Positions 25,491-31,707 of a stretch of DNA of 47,640 bases are shown one piece after another. The stretch covers positions 1 to 47,640 of the IMG/VR virus record IMGVR_UViG_3300044858_003465, one strand, 5' to 3'. The notes under the pieces are model-generated. The model saw only the letters and a program-made list of their open reading frames with translations, ran no database searches and was not told the DNA's origin. Origin of the DNA: a virus. How positions within the stretch are numbered: position 1 is the first letter of the stretch; each line of letters opens with the position of its first letter. The translations under genes were made by a program, and so were the position numbers.

Positions 25491-25531
25491 TACGCCAACT
25501 TATACGCTAGCTTGTACGCTGGCGTATTTTT
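25491..25531 (+). terminator. Intrinsic terminator of the small plus-strand block
   Basis: TACGCCA (25491-25497) pairs with TGGCGTA (25520-25526), enclosing a loop that can itself fold around GCTAGC, and is followed by TTTTT. It lies 26 bases after the stop of the 25232 gene. Confidence 0.7.
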
Positions 25532-25650
25532 GTATGTGGGCATATTGTTTGGGAGAATGTTGGGGCGGGATATTATATTGGGAGAATACTGGTGCGAGAT
25601 GGGAGAGGTATGGGCACCCCCTCCCCGCTATGCGAAAACCGCAACCCTGC

Positions 25651-25675
25651 CCCCGGTAAGCATAACAAACCGGGG
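25651..25675 (-). promoter_or_regulatory. Promoter-like box in the loop of a hairpin
   Basis: CCCCGG and CCGGGG arms (25651-25656, 25670-25675) enclose, on the minus strand, TG-T-TATGCTTA, which matches the extended -10 motif. Downstream on the minus strand there is only a short antisense frame (25378-25545). It may be a terminator for the 25691 gene without a T-tract, or a promoter gated by the hairpin. Confidence 0.4.
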
Positions 25676-25690
25676 AAGGATTGGGAGTGA

Positions 25691-25855
25691 TTATTTAGGC
25701 CTTACCGACTCTAGTATTCTGTTATGATAGTTACCCTTAGAAAACCATAATTCAAGATCCTTGGCATATTTGTTTGCTTGTTCCAAGGTCTTAATTTGGG
25801 GGTGGGCGATTGTTCGCCTGTAACCGTCAGCGAACAAGGCGATGAAAGCGGACAT
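25691..25855 (-). CDS. Small orphan protein, possible paralogue of the 26104 gene
   Basis: This 54-residue frame begins MSAFIALFADGYRRTIAHPQ and has QANKYAKDLELWFSKGN in its second half. The opening M-x-x-FIA-x-F and the mid-protein (N/K)YA(Q/K) resemble the product of 26104-26292 (MATFIATF, NYAQALARGKEMEAD). It is the last gene of the long leftward run. Its function is unknown. Confidence 0.6.
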   Translation of the reverse strand: MSAFIALFADGYRRTIAHPQIKTLEQANKYAKDLELWFSKGNYHNRILESVRPK

Positions 25856-25894
25856 TGCGATAGTTGCGAGGGGAAGGATTGGAAAGTGATAATG

Positions 25895-26035
25895 CTAGTT
25901 ATACTTAATCAATTCTGTTTGTGTTGTAATAGGAAACTGTTTGAACTTGTCAGCTAAAGAACTAAGGAACGACACAGTGATAGTTCCGGTAACTAAATAA
26001 GCGCAGAATCCGACAAACAAGGTAGAGCGTGCCAC
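25895..26035 (-). CDS. Small membrane protein (GTG start)
   Basis: This 46-residue frame starts at GTG 26035. It encodes a short polar start (VARSTL), one hydrophobic helix (LFVGFCAYLVTGTITVSFL) and a polar tail ending TELIKYN. It directly follows a hairpin module at 26068-26093 that also precedes the next gene copy. The initiation codon is uncertain, as an overlapping 22-codon frame has an ATG at 26061. It may be a small inner-membrane or lysis-related peptide. Confidence 0.45.
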   Translation of the reverse strand: MARSTLFVGFCAYLVTGTITVSFLSSLADKFKQFPITTQTELIKYN

Positions 26036-26067
26036 GGGTTGGGTTTCGTTGGGTTGTTCATTTTGGG

Positions 26068-26093
26068 GTCAGATGCTACGCTTCGCATCTGAC
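26068..26093. repeat. Hairpin repeat copy 1
   Basis: GTCAGATGC and GCATCTGAC arms pair perfectly over nine bases around the loop TACGCTTC. The same stem core and the identical loop recur at 26337-26366. Neither has a T-tract, so this is not a standard terminator. On the minus strand the top reads GCGAAGC, a sequence known to form unusually stable mini-hairpins. Confidence 0.8.
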
Positions 26094-26103
26094 ACTAGAG
26101 TAA

Positions 26104-26292
26104 TTACTTAAATCTTACGGTACGCAGCTTAATATCCGGCCTCCCCTGGGAAGCCGCATCTGCTTCCATTTCTTTACCACGCGCCAAAGCTTGCGCATAG
26201 TTCACTATTCCGCTGTCTGTTATTTCTTTCTCAAAACCATAACCGTCGATTGGCCCCCAAGCTTGGGAGAATGTAGCAATGAAGGTAGCCAT
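26104..26292 (-). CDS. Small orphan protein
   Basis: The product has 62 residues (MATFIATFSQAWGPIDGYGF ... IKLRTVRFK). Its leader contains TAGAAT, a possible -10, and a short perfect hairpin AGGGC-TTC-GCCCT (26301-26313) directly before the ATG, which could affect translation. It lies between the two hairpin repeat copies. It may be related to the 25691 product. No function is apparent. Confidence 0.6.
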   Translation of the reverse strand: MATFIATFSQAWGPIDGYGFEKEITDSGIVNYAQALARGKEMEADAASQGRPDIKLRTVRFK

Positions 26293-26336
26293 GTTTGGAG
26301 AGGGCTTCGCCCTTGTGTGTTTGCCTGTTCATTCTA

Positions 26337-26385
26337 GGGCCAGATGCTACGCTTCGCATCTGGCCCGTAACAGTTAGCAAGGTGG
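26337..26385 (-). repeat. Hairpin repeat copy 2 with 3' gene tag
   Basis: GGGCCAGATGC and GCATCTGGCCC (26337-26347, 26356-26366) pair over eleven bases around the loop TACGCTTC, the same loop as in copy 1. Adjoining it at 26367-26385 is a copy of the shared gene-end tag (minus strand CCACCTTGCTAACTGTTA), just after the stop of the 26390 gene. Confidence 0.8.
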
Positions 26386-26389
26386 CTGG

Positions 26390-26680
26390 CTAGGCGCAAG
26401 ATGCAAGCAAGTCTAGCCATTGTTCCCTAATCTCTTTGGCAAGCTCCCTGCTGTTACTGCGTCGATATATGCTAACAACTGCCCAGTGAGGGTAGTGATA
26501 GGCTCCGCCAGTGTAAGAATTATCGCCTGTCTGATAACTCCATTCTCCTATTTCATTGATTCCGCAGGTTAAGTCAATCCTAGGTAAATCATCGCCTGCT
26601 TCTTTATACTCATCGCATATCTCTGGCTTAATCGACTTAATCAATTCAGACAATTCTTTGATTGTTGGTAGTTTAGGCAT
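26390..26680 (-). CDS. Orphan protein
   Basis: The product has 96 residues from ATG 26680 (MPKLPTIKELSELIKSIKPE), preferred over a longer frame because the latter starts inside the upstream gene. It is acidic with Tyr/Trp-rich strands (GINEIGEWSYQTGDNSYTGG). The leader has TTATCCCATCATCCCATC, similar to the leader of the 26719 gene. It ends LLASCA next to the 3' tag. Its function is unknown. Confidence 0.65.
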   Translation of the reverse strand: MPKLPTIKELSELIKSIKPEICDEYKEAGDDLPRIDLTCGINEIGEWSYQTGDNSYTGGAYHYPHWAVVSIYRRSNSRELAKEIREQWLDLLASCA

Positions 26681-26718
26681 GATGATGGGATGATGGGATA
26701 ATTGGAGAGTGATAGTGA

Positions 26719-27117
26719 TTAACGTTTCCAGCCTAATATCTTGCAAACCCTCAGCCAGCTTGCATCTGATAGTTGCGGTGGCTGGTGCACGCTAAACCCT
26801 ACCGACAACACGTCACCTATGTCAGCGCTAACATCTTGCCACAATGGACTAAGCCAGCCATCAGAATTACATTCTAATGTTATCCACTTAGGAACACTAC
26901 TACCGTCACCCTCCCATCTGCCAGACGGCAACCTGTCTAGCAAAGTCCTAAGATCCCAGCAATCCTGCTCGTCCTTCCAGTTACCCAGTGAGTCAATGTA
27001 TCCCCTTTGCTCGGCATCACCGCTTTCACATGATTCTGCTGTAACAACTTCGGCAGTAACGGGAAAAACGTAGCCCGCTGACTTCTTAAAACTGGAATAA
27101 TAACGGATGATTGTCAT
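26719..27117 (-). CDS. Orphan protein
   Basis: The product has 132 residues (MTIIRYYSSFKKSAGYVF ... LRVCKILGWKR) with several Trp and Cys residues and no recognisable motif. The leader TTTATCATCCCATC gives a possible TATCAT -10 box and resembles that of the next gene. It is in the leftward accessory run. I cannot assign a role. Confidence 0.7.
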   Translation of the reverse strand: MTIIRYYSSFKKSAGYVFPVTAEVVTAESCESGDAEQRGYIDSLGNWKDEQDCWDLRTLLDRLPSGRWEGDGSSVPKWITLECNSDGWLSPLWQDVSADIGDVLSVGFSVHQPPQLSDASWLRVCKILGWKR

Positions 27118-27150
27118 TGGGTTAAGGCGATGGGATGATAAAAATTAAGA

Positions 27151-27426
27151 TCAATCTTTATTCCAAGGGTGGAAGATATAAACCCCATCATTGTTACAGG
27201 ACAAAGCGCCATTAACGGTTTTGCCGTTAATGCTAGCACGGGCAGGTAAGGCAAAGGCATGTAACGCTTCGCCCGTTATTCTGGCAGCGCGACGTTCTGT
27301 AGTGCCAGACACTATGGCACCCTTGACATTAGCCAGGGTTGACCCACCTATCCATTCGGTATATCCTAGTTGTTGTTGAGAATCATGTGGGTTGGTTTCG
27401 TAGCGGTCGATTCTGTAAAGGGGCAT
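27151..27426 (-). CDS. Orphan protein
   Basis: The product has 91 residues from ATG 27426 (MPLYRIDRYETNPHDSQQQL), preceded by AACAAGCACC. The alternative ATG at 27453 lies too close to the -10-like box of the upstream module. The sequence has beta-prone segments (LGYTEWIGGSTLANVKGA, GVYIFHPWNKD). No domain is recognised. Confidence 0.65.
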   Translation of the reverse strand: MPLYRIDRYETNPHDSQQQLGYTEWIGGSTLANVKGAIVSGTTERRAARITGEALHAFALPARASINGKTVNGALSCNNDGVYIFHPWNKD

Positions 27427-27453
27427 GGTGCTTGTTTGCTTTGGTGCTTGCAT

Positions 27454-27510
27454 ATCCTACCATGCCCTAGCATGGCAGGATCTTGGACGCTTAACAGTTT
27501 GCAAGGTTGG
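27454..27510 (-). promoter_or_regulatory. Gene-end tag, hairpin and promoter-like box
   Basis: The tag (minus strand CCTTGCAAACTGTTAAGCG, within 27487-27510) contains the stop codon of the 27491 gene. A hairpin (27454-27481; CCATGC/GCATGG plus an outer ATCCT/AGGAT) follows without a T-tract. GGATATGCAAGC then provides a -10-like box before the 27426 start. Confidence 0.6.
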
Positions 27511-27754
27511 CGCGGTGGTCAATTAAGTATAGCAAATACTCTCTAGCATCCTCGCTTGCAGTACAATCATTACAACACCTGTTTTGCCATATTTCTATAG
27601 CTTCACTCTCAGACAGCGGTTTAGCGTTATTGTTTCGTGGGCGATCCGTCAAAATGTGCGGGAACTGTTCGGGGCCGCCATCGCCTGGCTTGTGCCATAC
27701 AAGCCAGAATGGGGCAAAAGTGATTCTTAGCCCTGATTTCGTTGTGCTTTTCAT
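27491..27754 (-). CDS. Orphan protein ending in the shared tag
   Basis: The product has 87 residues from ATG 27754 (MKSTTKSGLRITFAPFWLVW). The longer frame would overlap the upstream gene. Its C-terminal part has LSESEAIEIWQNRCCNDCTASEDAREYL, with a Cys cluster that might bind a metal. The last residues, LANC, and the TAA stop are encoded by the repeat tag at 27487-27510. Its function is unknown. Confidence 0.6.
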   Translation of the reverse strand: MKSTTKSGLRITFAPFWLVWHKPGDGGPEQFPHILTDRPRNNNAKPLSESEAIEIWQNRCCNDCTASEDAREYLLYLIDHRANLANC

Positions 27755-27776
27755 GAGAGATTGCCACAAATGAATG

Positions 27777-28046
27777 CTAGGCAGACTGACAAAGGAAAAA
27801 ATAATTACTAGCATCATGGCCCCTGCCAACTATTTTCAAGCTGTTCTCATAGGGCCAGGATGCCAGTAATTTTTCGGCAGCTTTTAAGTGGTTTTCCTCA
27901 TCGCTTAAGGCATTGTCAACATTAAGATAACAGCGCCAAGTTACATCATTGTCCCTTTTGTGTTTTGCCAAAATACGGGACTCTTTGCTGTCGGTAGCAC
28001 AGCAGTATTTTGTGATAATTACTGGGCCGAGAATTAGGTCAAACAT
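27777..28046 (-). CDS. Orphan protein
   Basis: The product has 89 residues (MFDLILGPVIITKYCCATDS ... SNYFFLCQSA) and is mixed alpha/beta. NALSDEENHLKAAEKLLASW is a clear amphipathic helix. It lies 18 bases after the 28065 gene, with TAGCATTCATT in the leader, a sequence also seen before the 27754 start. No family is recognised. Confidence 0.65.
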   Translation of the reverse strand: MFDLILGPVIITKYCCATDSKESRILAKHKRDNDVTWRCYLNVDNALSDEENHLKAAEKLLASWPYENSLKIVGRGHDASNYFFLCQSA

Positions 28047-28064
28047 TGGGAGGATGAATGAATG

Positions 28065-28361
28065 CTAAACTGCGTTAGTTTGGCGGAGATAAAAATGTAG
28101 GTAATCGTATATCTCAGTTGGTGCGTATTGGCCGACAGTGTATTCTGGCGTACCGTCAGCATGAATAGTCAACCTTTCATAGTTGCCTGGAATTAGCTCT
28201 TCTGTGCCCCTGTTAAGTCTGGCGCCAAACTCTTTACGAGTGAGGCTTAGGGCTTGATTGCGAGCATATACCGCCTGCCCCCAGCTAGCAGCAGTATGGT
28301 CGCATCGCTCAATTCTAGCCTGTTGTCTGCAATAAGCCAGGAGGTCTGCAAGTGTGGCCAT
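28065..28361 (-). CDS. Orphan protein
   Basis: The product has 98 residues (MATLADLLAYCRQQARIERC ... YDYLHFYLRQTNAV). The first 25 form a helix and the rest looks beta-rich. The ATG follows CCGCCCACC without a Shine-Dalgarno and is 25 bases after a TACTAT extended -10 box. No catalytic residues stand out. Confidence 0.7.
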   Translation of the reverse strand: MATLADLLAYCRQQARIERCDHTAASWGQAVYARNQALSLTRKEFGARLNRGTEELIPGNYERLTIHADGTPEYTVGQYAPTEIYDYLHFYLRQTNAV

Positions 28362-28388
28362 GGTGGGCGGTGCGTGGTTTGCTTGTTA

Positions 28389-28440
28389 ATAGTAGCATGG
28401 TTGTTAAGCGCCAGTGGTTGGACGCTTAACAATTAGCAAC
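28389..28440 (-). promoter_or_regulatory. Gene-end tag, hairpin and extended -10 promoter
   Basis: The tag copy at 28422-28440 supplies the stop codon of the 28426 gene. It is also one arm of a perfect ten-pair hairpin (28401-28410 with 28423-28432, core GTTAAGCG). TGC-TACTAT (hexamer 28389-28394) follows on the minus strand and drives the 28065 gene. There is no T-tract after the hairpin. Confidence 0.7.
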
Positions 28441-28653
28441 AATGGCAGTATTGTCAAGTCTTGCTAATTCTTTGCTTACTTCTGCCAATGTTGGCTTATA
28501 GAAACATTGGCCGCCAACTGTTTGTGCAAGCCATTTGTACTTTGATTTATTAGGGTTCATTTTAGTTATGCGCCAAGCATGTCGGCCACCATAGCCTACA
28601 TATTCGCCGCGGCGAAAGCCGCTTTTATCAATGTTAGGGAAGGATTTAGCCAT
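28426..28653 (-). CDS. Orphan protein ending in the shared tag
   Basis: The product has 75 residues from ATG 28653 (MAKSFPNIDKSGFRRGEYVG), preceded by AGAGG six bases upstream, one of the few visible Shine-Dalgarno-like sites. It is basic and aromatic (KSKYKWLAQTVGGQCFYK). The last residues VANC and the stop come from the tag. Its leader is almost identical to that of the 28718 gene, so the two leaders were probably duplicated. Confidence 0.65.
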   Translation of the reverse strand: MAKSFPNIDKSGFRRGEYVGYGGRHAWRITKMNPNKSKYKWLAQTVGGQCFYKPTLAEVSKELARLDNTAIVANC

Positions 28654-28713
28654 GAATGCCTCTGAATGAATGACTCCCATACAATAGCGCATGAATGGCA
28701 CACTAGGGGATTG

Positions 28714-28737
28714 ACGCTTAACAGTTTGTAACGGTGG
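28714..28737 (-). repeat. Gene-end tag copy
   Basis: The minus strand reads CACCGTTACAAACTGTTAAGCG, one of the closest copies to the consensus, and includes the TAA stop of the 28718 gene, whose product ends VTNC. Confidence 0.8.
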
Positions 28738-29110
28738 AAACGTTAGCCTCTGCCCACAAGCGCCGCGATAATCCGGCCAGTTCCGACCATGAAGCGCCGC
28801 GCAGATCGAGCCATAACTCGTCAATCGCACAAAGGGCATTCATGTATCTTGTGCGTGTTTTGCCGTTTTTCATTAACTCCCGGCCGCAAGATACTAGGAA
28901 AGGTTCAGAATGTTGGTTTGCCGCTAGGAATACTGTTTCGTGGCCTTTTAGGTCGTAAAACATAATTCCGTTTTTCCGCAACTTAAATGTTCCGCTAGCA
29001 GTTGTCGGTCCCCTGAATAGCGAATCTACAATCTGCGATTCTTTCGGCACAAAGAATACACGCTCATTGAATGCCAGAACCTGGGCACCTTTGGTTGCGG
29101 TGGCGGCCAT
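28718..29110 (-). CDS. Orphan protein ending in the shared tag
   Basis: The product has 130 residues (MAATATKGAQVLAFNERVFF ... NVSTVTNC). An N-terminal beta region (FKLRKNGIMFYDLKGHETVFLAA) is followed by a helical C-terminus with LWLDLRGASWSELAGLSRRL. A GAGG site lies six bases before the ATG. The leader (29108-29145) matches 28651-28687 apart from a one-base indel. Its function is unknown. Confidence 0.7.
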   Translation of the reverse strand: MAATATKGAQVLAFNERVFFVPKESQIVDSLFRGPTTASGTFKLRKNGIMFYDLKGHETVFLAANQHSEPFLVSCGRELMKNGKTRTRYMNALCAIDELWLDLRGASWSELAGLSRRLWAEANVSTVTNC

Positions 29111-29170
29111 GAATGCCTCTTGAATGAATGACTCCCATACAATACCACGCTAACAAGGCCAGCGCCTATG

Positions 29171-29190
29171 AATGCTTAACATTTAGTTGC
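29171..29190 (-). repeat. Gene-end tag copy (variant)
   Basis: The minus strand reads GCAACTAAATGTTAAGCATT, close to the variant at 35114-35132 (TTACTAAATGTTAAGAG). It lies between the small-terminase-like gene and the 29110 start, but 45 bases from the nearest stop. Confidence 0.6.
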
Positions 29191-29200
29191 ATGAATGGCC

Positions 29201-29311
29201 GTCTCACTTGAGACTCATTGCGCCGCAAGGGTTCTCAACAAGTCTCAGTCTCAATCTCAACCGTCTCATCGGTGAGACTGGCCGTTGTCTCATCTGAGAC
29301 TGGCTGAGACT
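29201..29311. repeat. Cluster of GTCTCA/TGAGAC boxes at the 3' end of the small-terminase-like gene
   Basis: About nine copies of GTCTCA or its complement TGAGAC fall in 110 bases, partly outside the gene (29201-29216) and partly in its last codons (DET and ETE repeats). A TTGCGCCGCAAGG box (29218-29230) lies among them. Both motifs recur at 30010-30200 on the other side of the gene. Confidence 0.7.
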
Positions 29312-29810
29312 CACCGGCAGGGAGTACAGGCTGCTCGACCGAGACGGTCAGCACCAGATCCTCCTCGCTCAGGCCAGCGCTCTCACGCATCTCCCCAGCG
29401 ATCTCGCCCGCCCTTTCAAGCCCTTTCAGCGCCATGCCCCATTCGCCCGTCCTGATGGCCCCCTGAATGGCTGTCTGGCGGGTCGCAGCCACCATGGCCC
29501 TACGCAGCTCTGGCGGGGCGCTCTCAGCGGCCATCAGGGCACGCTCAGCGCGGCGCTGAATGCGAGTCAGGGTGGCGTTGGTCAGGTATGAATGCGCCTC
29601 TGCCAGCTTCCATCTAACCTGAACCGGCAACAAGCCAGAGGCATAATAACTGAATGCCTCTCTTGTTAATGCTTCTAAATCTGGCGCTTCTTCTTGCTCG
29701 CTGCTTTGGTCCCAAGATGCCTGCCAAACATTATGTGTGCGCAACAATCTTTCGCTGTCTGGCCGGCAGTGAATGGGAGTGGGGTTAATGCGAGAAAGAG
29801 ACGAATCCAT
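29235..29810 (-). CDS. Possible terminase small subunit
   Basis: The product has 191 residues. After a polar N-terminus come several helices (LEALTREAFSYYASGL, AEAHSYLTNATLTRIQRRAE), then QTAIQGAIRTGEWGMALKGL and ERAGEIAGEMRESAG. A late helix that alternates small residues with G-x-W-x-x-A-L-x-x-L and ends in a Gly-containing turn is the pattern of the oligomerisation domain in small terminases. The tail is acidic. It lies 5 kb from the large subunit and is flanked by repeated boxes, as packaging sites often are. The assignment is tentative. Confidence 0.5.
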   Translation of the reverse strand: MDSSLSRINPTPIHCRPDSERLLRTHNVWQASWDQSSEQEEAPDLEALTREAFSYYASGLLPVQVRWKLAEAHSYLTNATLTRIQRRAERALMAAESAPPELRRAMVAATRQTAIQGAIRTGEWGMALKGLERAGEIAGEMRESAGLSEEDLVLTVSVEQPVLPAGESQPVSDETTASLTDETVEIETETC

Positions 29811-30329
29811 TTTGCGTTTATCTGTAGTTGCACAATACTACAACGCGACATACTTTCATGCTTTTATCTTGCCGGCAGGAAGAAAATGGTCTTATAGGCT
29901 TGACTTATGGCGGATAATCGCCTGCATTTTCAGTAACAGGCCCAAAAGCCTGATGGGAGCTGGTAGAGGTAGAGAGAATAGAAGAAAATACTTTTTTTCT
30001 CTTTTTCTACAGTCTCATGAGACTCATAGTGAGACTGTATCACCCTGATACCTGTTTCCCCCACCTTTTCTATTAGGCGTTCTGTCTCCTTTTGCGTTTT
30101 TCCCACGGATCGTTGCGCCGCAAGGCTTTTGAATATGTTGCTAAAAATGCAGGTTTATCTCCTCGACACCTTTTTCCTTATAGATCGTTGCGCCGCAAGG
30201 CTTTTGAATAGATCACTACTCGATGCAGGCCCCCAAAATGACCATAAGCCAGCCTGATCTGTCCAGGTTGAGAATCCAATGAGAAAGCTGGGACTCGAAA
30301 GCCCCAGCCCCCATGATTTACCTTGCCGG
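29811..30329. other. 519-base non-coding regulatory region
   Basis: No convincing gene is present on either strand. It holds an inverted repeat of TGAGAC boxes (CAGTCTCA 30010-30017, TGAGACTG 30030-30037, with a third TGAGAC between). It also holds two exact 28-base repeats at 30108-30135 and 30183-30210, spaced 75 bases, each containing TTGCGCCGCAAGG and a GCAA-loop mini-hairpin followed by TTTT. A poly-T/A stretch lies near 29985-30005. This is the longest gene-free stretch and a candidate packaging or replication site. Confidence 0.75.
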
Positions 30330-30542
30330 CTACTTCCAGAACGGATCATAAGCGAATGGCACTTCATACCATAAGCTCTTGTCAATGTTTGAACGAAATT
30401 GGCTATATGTCAAATTGCTGTTAGGCAGCAGGCAATGGTAGAGGATTATCGTCTCAGCTTTATCGCTGCACTTAACATGCAGGTTTGATCTGCTATTGCC
30501 GACTTCGCAGCCAGCAGCAGTAAGCTCTTCATAAAGTGTCAT
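30330..30542 (-). CDS. Orphan protein
   Basis: The product has 70 residues from ATG 30542 (MTLYEELTAAGCEVGNSRSN). The longer frame would start within the upstream gene. It reads as a small alpha/beta fold (LHVKCSDKAETIILYHCLLP) ending FAYDPFWK. A short hairpin CCGGC-AAGCAA-GCCGG lies just before the start. No function is apparent. Confidence 0.6.
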   Translation of the reverse strand: MTLYEELTAAGCEVGNSRSNLHVKCSDKAETIILYHCLLPNSNLTYSQFRSNIDKSLWYEVPFAYDPFWK

Positions 30543-30603
30543 TGGATGATCCGGCTTGCTTGCCGGCGGAATGGTGGGTTGAGAATCGAATGTAAGTGAA
30601 GGA

Positions 30604-30810
30604 TTAGACAGGTTGCAATCTAAAACCCCATTCAGGAGATTCACGCGCAACAGAAGCAAGTAACGCACTAGCATCACGCTTGCTATATGATCGCTCAGCG
30701 TTTGCTGTCCAAAGAATATGCCCGCCAACAGAAGTGTCGCTTGCATAGCGAACGTACATACTGCGAAGCCTTCCGCCGCTTAAGCGTGCTTCAGCGATGA
30801 CGTAAAACAT
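30604..30810 (-). CDS. Orphan protein
   Basis: The product has 68 residues from ATG 30810 (MFYVIAEARLSGGRLRSMYV). Longer frames run into the terminator and promoter upstream. It has beta-strand character with KRDASALLASVARESPEWGF near the end. It is 26 bases from a TATGCT promoter box. Its function is unknown. Confidence 0.65.
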   Translation of the reverse strand: MFYVIAEARLSGGRLRSMYVRYASDTSVGGHILWTANAERSYSKRDASALLASVARESPEWGFRLQPV

Positions 30811-30835
30811 TGGCTTTTGTCGTTTGAACAAATTA

Positions 30836-30903
30836 AGCATAGCACATAAAAAAGCGAGCTTGCTAGGCTCGCCCATAAACGCTTAACAGTTTGTAAGGTG
30901 GCT
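30836..30903 (-). promoter_or_regulatory. Cassette junction: tag, terminator, extended -10
   Basis: Reading the minus strand: the tag (30879-30903), then a terminator (GCGAGC/GCTCGC at 30854-30859 and 30867-30872, followed by TTTTTT), then TGTGC-TATGCT (hexamer 30836-30841). The sequence after the box, AATTTGTTCAAACGACA, is nearly the same as in the next two junctions. Confidence 0.85.
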
Positions 30904-31127
30904 TAAATGCTTTCAACCGGGGCAGGGTTGTGAAGCCTGGTCAGGCCAGCGACCACACCGCTGTTTGCGTTGATTGCTCGCCACTGCTCAGGCCAGCTAT
31001 CGGCGGTACGCTGGCAGTTGCGCCACCACCAGCGAGCCCCAGCACGCCTCTGGCGGCGAGTCATGGAAGGCCAGGCGGCACGCATTTGTTTGACTTTGCG
31101 AACGCTTGTCTCTGCAACGGGGTTCAT
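30903..31127 (-). CDS. Small basic Trp-rich orphan protein
   Basis: The product has 74 residues from ATG 31127 (MNPVAETSVRKVKQMRAAWP). It is strongly basic and Trp-rich (TRRQRRAGARWWWRNCQRTA), suggesting nucleic acid binding. The start is placed after the TATGCT box at 31153-31158; the longer frame would translate through it. It ends NPAPVESI just before the downstream tag. Confidence 0.6.
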   Translation of the reverse strand: MNPVAETSVRKVKQMRAAWPSMTRRQRRAGARWWWRNCQRTADSWPEQWRAINANSGVVAGLTRLHNPAPVESI

Positions 31128-31152
31128 CGGCCTGTGTCGTTTGGGCAAATTA

Positions 31153-31220
31153 AGCATAACACAAAAATGGGCCAGCGCAGTACGCCAGCCCATAAACGCT
31201 TAACAGTTTGTAAGGTGGCT
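31153..31220 (-). promoter_or_regulatory. Cassette junction: tag, terminator, extended -10
   Basis: Tag at 31196-31220; terminator stem 31167-31177 with 31183-31193 (eleven pairs, two G-T) followed by TTTTT; then TG-T-TATGCT (hexamer 31153-31158). After the box the sequence TAATTTGCCCAAACGACA matches the previous junction with two differences. Confidence 0.85.
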
Positions 31221-31666
31221 CAACCCTTGCCGCCTAGCAACTTAGAAAGCATGAACGAGGTAAAGAGCTTTTTCACGCCATCCGAATCGCCCCATTGTGG
31301 CATCCGATCAGCCTGAACCACGTTAATGGTTATAGTCATTGCGCTTGCGTCGTCGGCTATCTGTTTGCCGTCAATACCTGGCGGCAGAAAGCCGATTAAC
31401 GGCTTATTGTACAGATAAAATAGCGTGAATGGCGTATCTTTCAGTGGAGAGTAGCACTTCAAAACGCTGGCATCGTGAAGACGCTCCATAAAGTCACTAT
31501 CTGATTCGCCATCGGCTGGCCGCAGCTCAGAATCTGCGACAATTTGTTCGACTACTGCGCCAAACTCTTGCGCCCGAATATGCTCCGCAGCATGGCGGGC
31601 AAAGGTATCGCGGCGATTCTCTGGCGCAACTGACTCAAGATCAATGATCGAAGCGGTTGGTTCCAT
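31220..31666 (-). CDS. Orphan protein
   Basis: The product has 148 residues (MEPTASIIDLESVAPENRRD ... FMLSKLLGGKG). A helical N-terminal half (RRDTFARHAAEHIRAQEF) is followed by a beta part with TPFTLFYLYNKPLIGFLPPG and MTITINVVQADRMPQWGDS. It has its own terminator-promoter junctions on both sides. The family is not recognised. Confidence 0.7.
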   Translation of the reverse strand: MEPTASIIDLESVAPENRRDTFARHAAEHIRAQEFGAVVEQIVADSELRPADGESDSDFMERLHDASVLKCYSPLKDTPFTLFYLYNKPLIGFLPPGIDGKQIADDASAMTITINVVQADRMPQWGDSDGVKKLFTSFMLSKLLGGKG

Positions 31667-31707
31667 GTGGGGGTTCGGCTTGTTGCCGGTGTCGTTTGGA
31701 CAAAGTA

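Noticed and set aside
25434-25727. Plus-strand 97-codon frame with repeated Tyr-Ala segments
   Set aside because: It runs through the terminator at 25491-25531 and over the better-supported minus-strand gene at 25691; its repeats come from the hairpin arms.
29773-30048. Plus-strand 91-codon frame in the gene-free region
   Set aside because: It overlaps the start of the small-terminase-like gene, has no promoter, and its sequence includes the TGAGAC boxes.
30155-30385. Minus-strand 76-codon frame
   Set aside because: It overlaps the 30330 gene and is built on the 75-base-spaced repeats, with no leader or promoter of its own.
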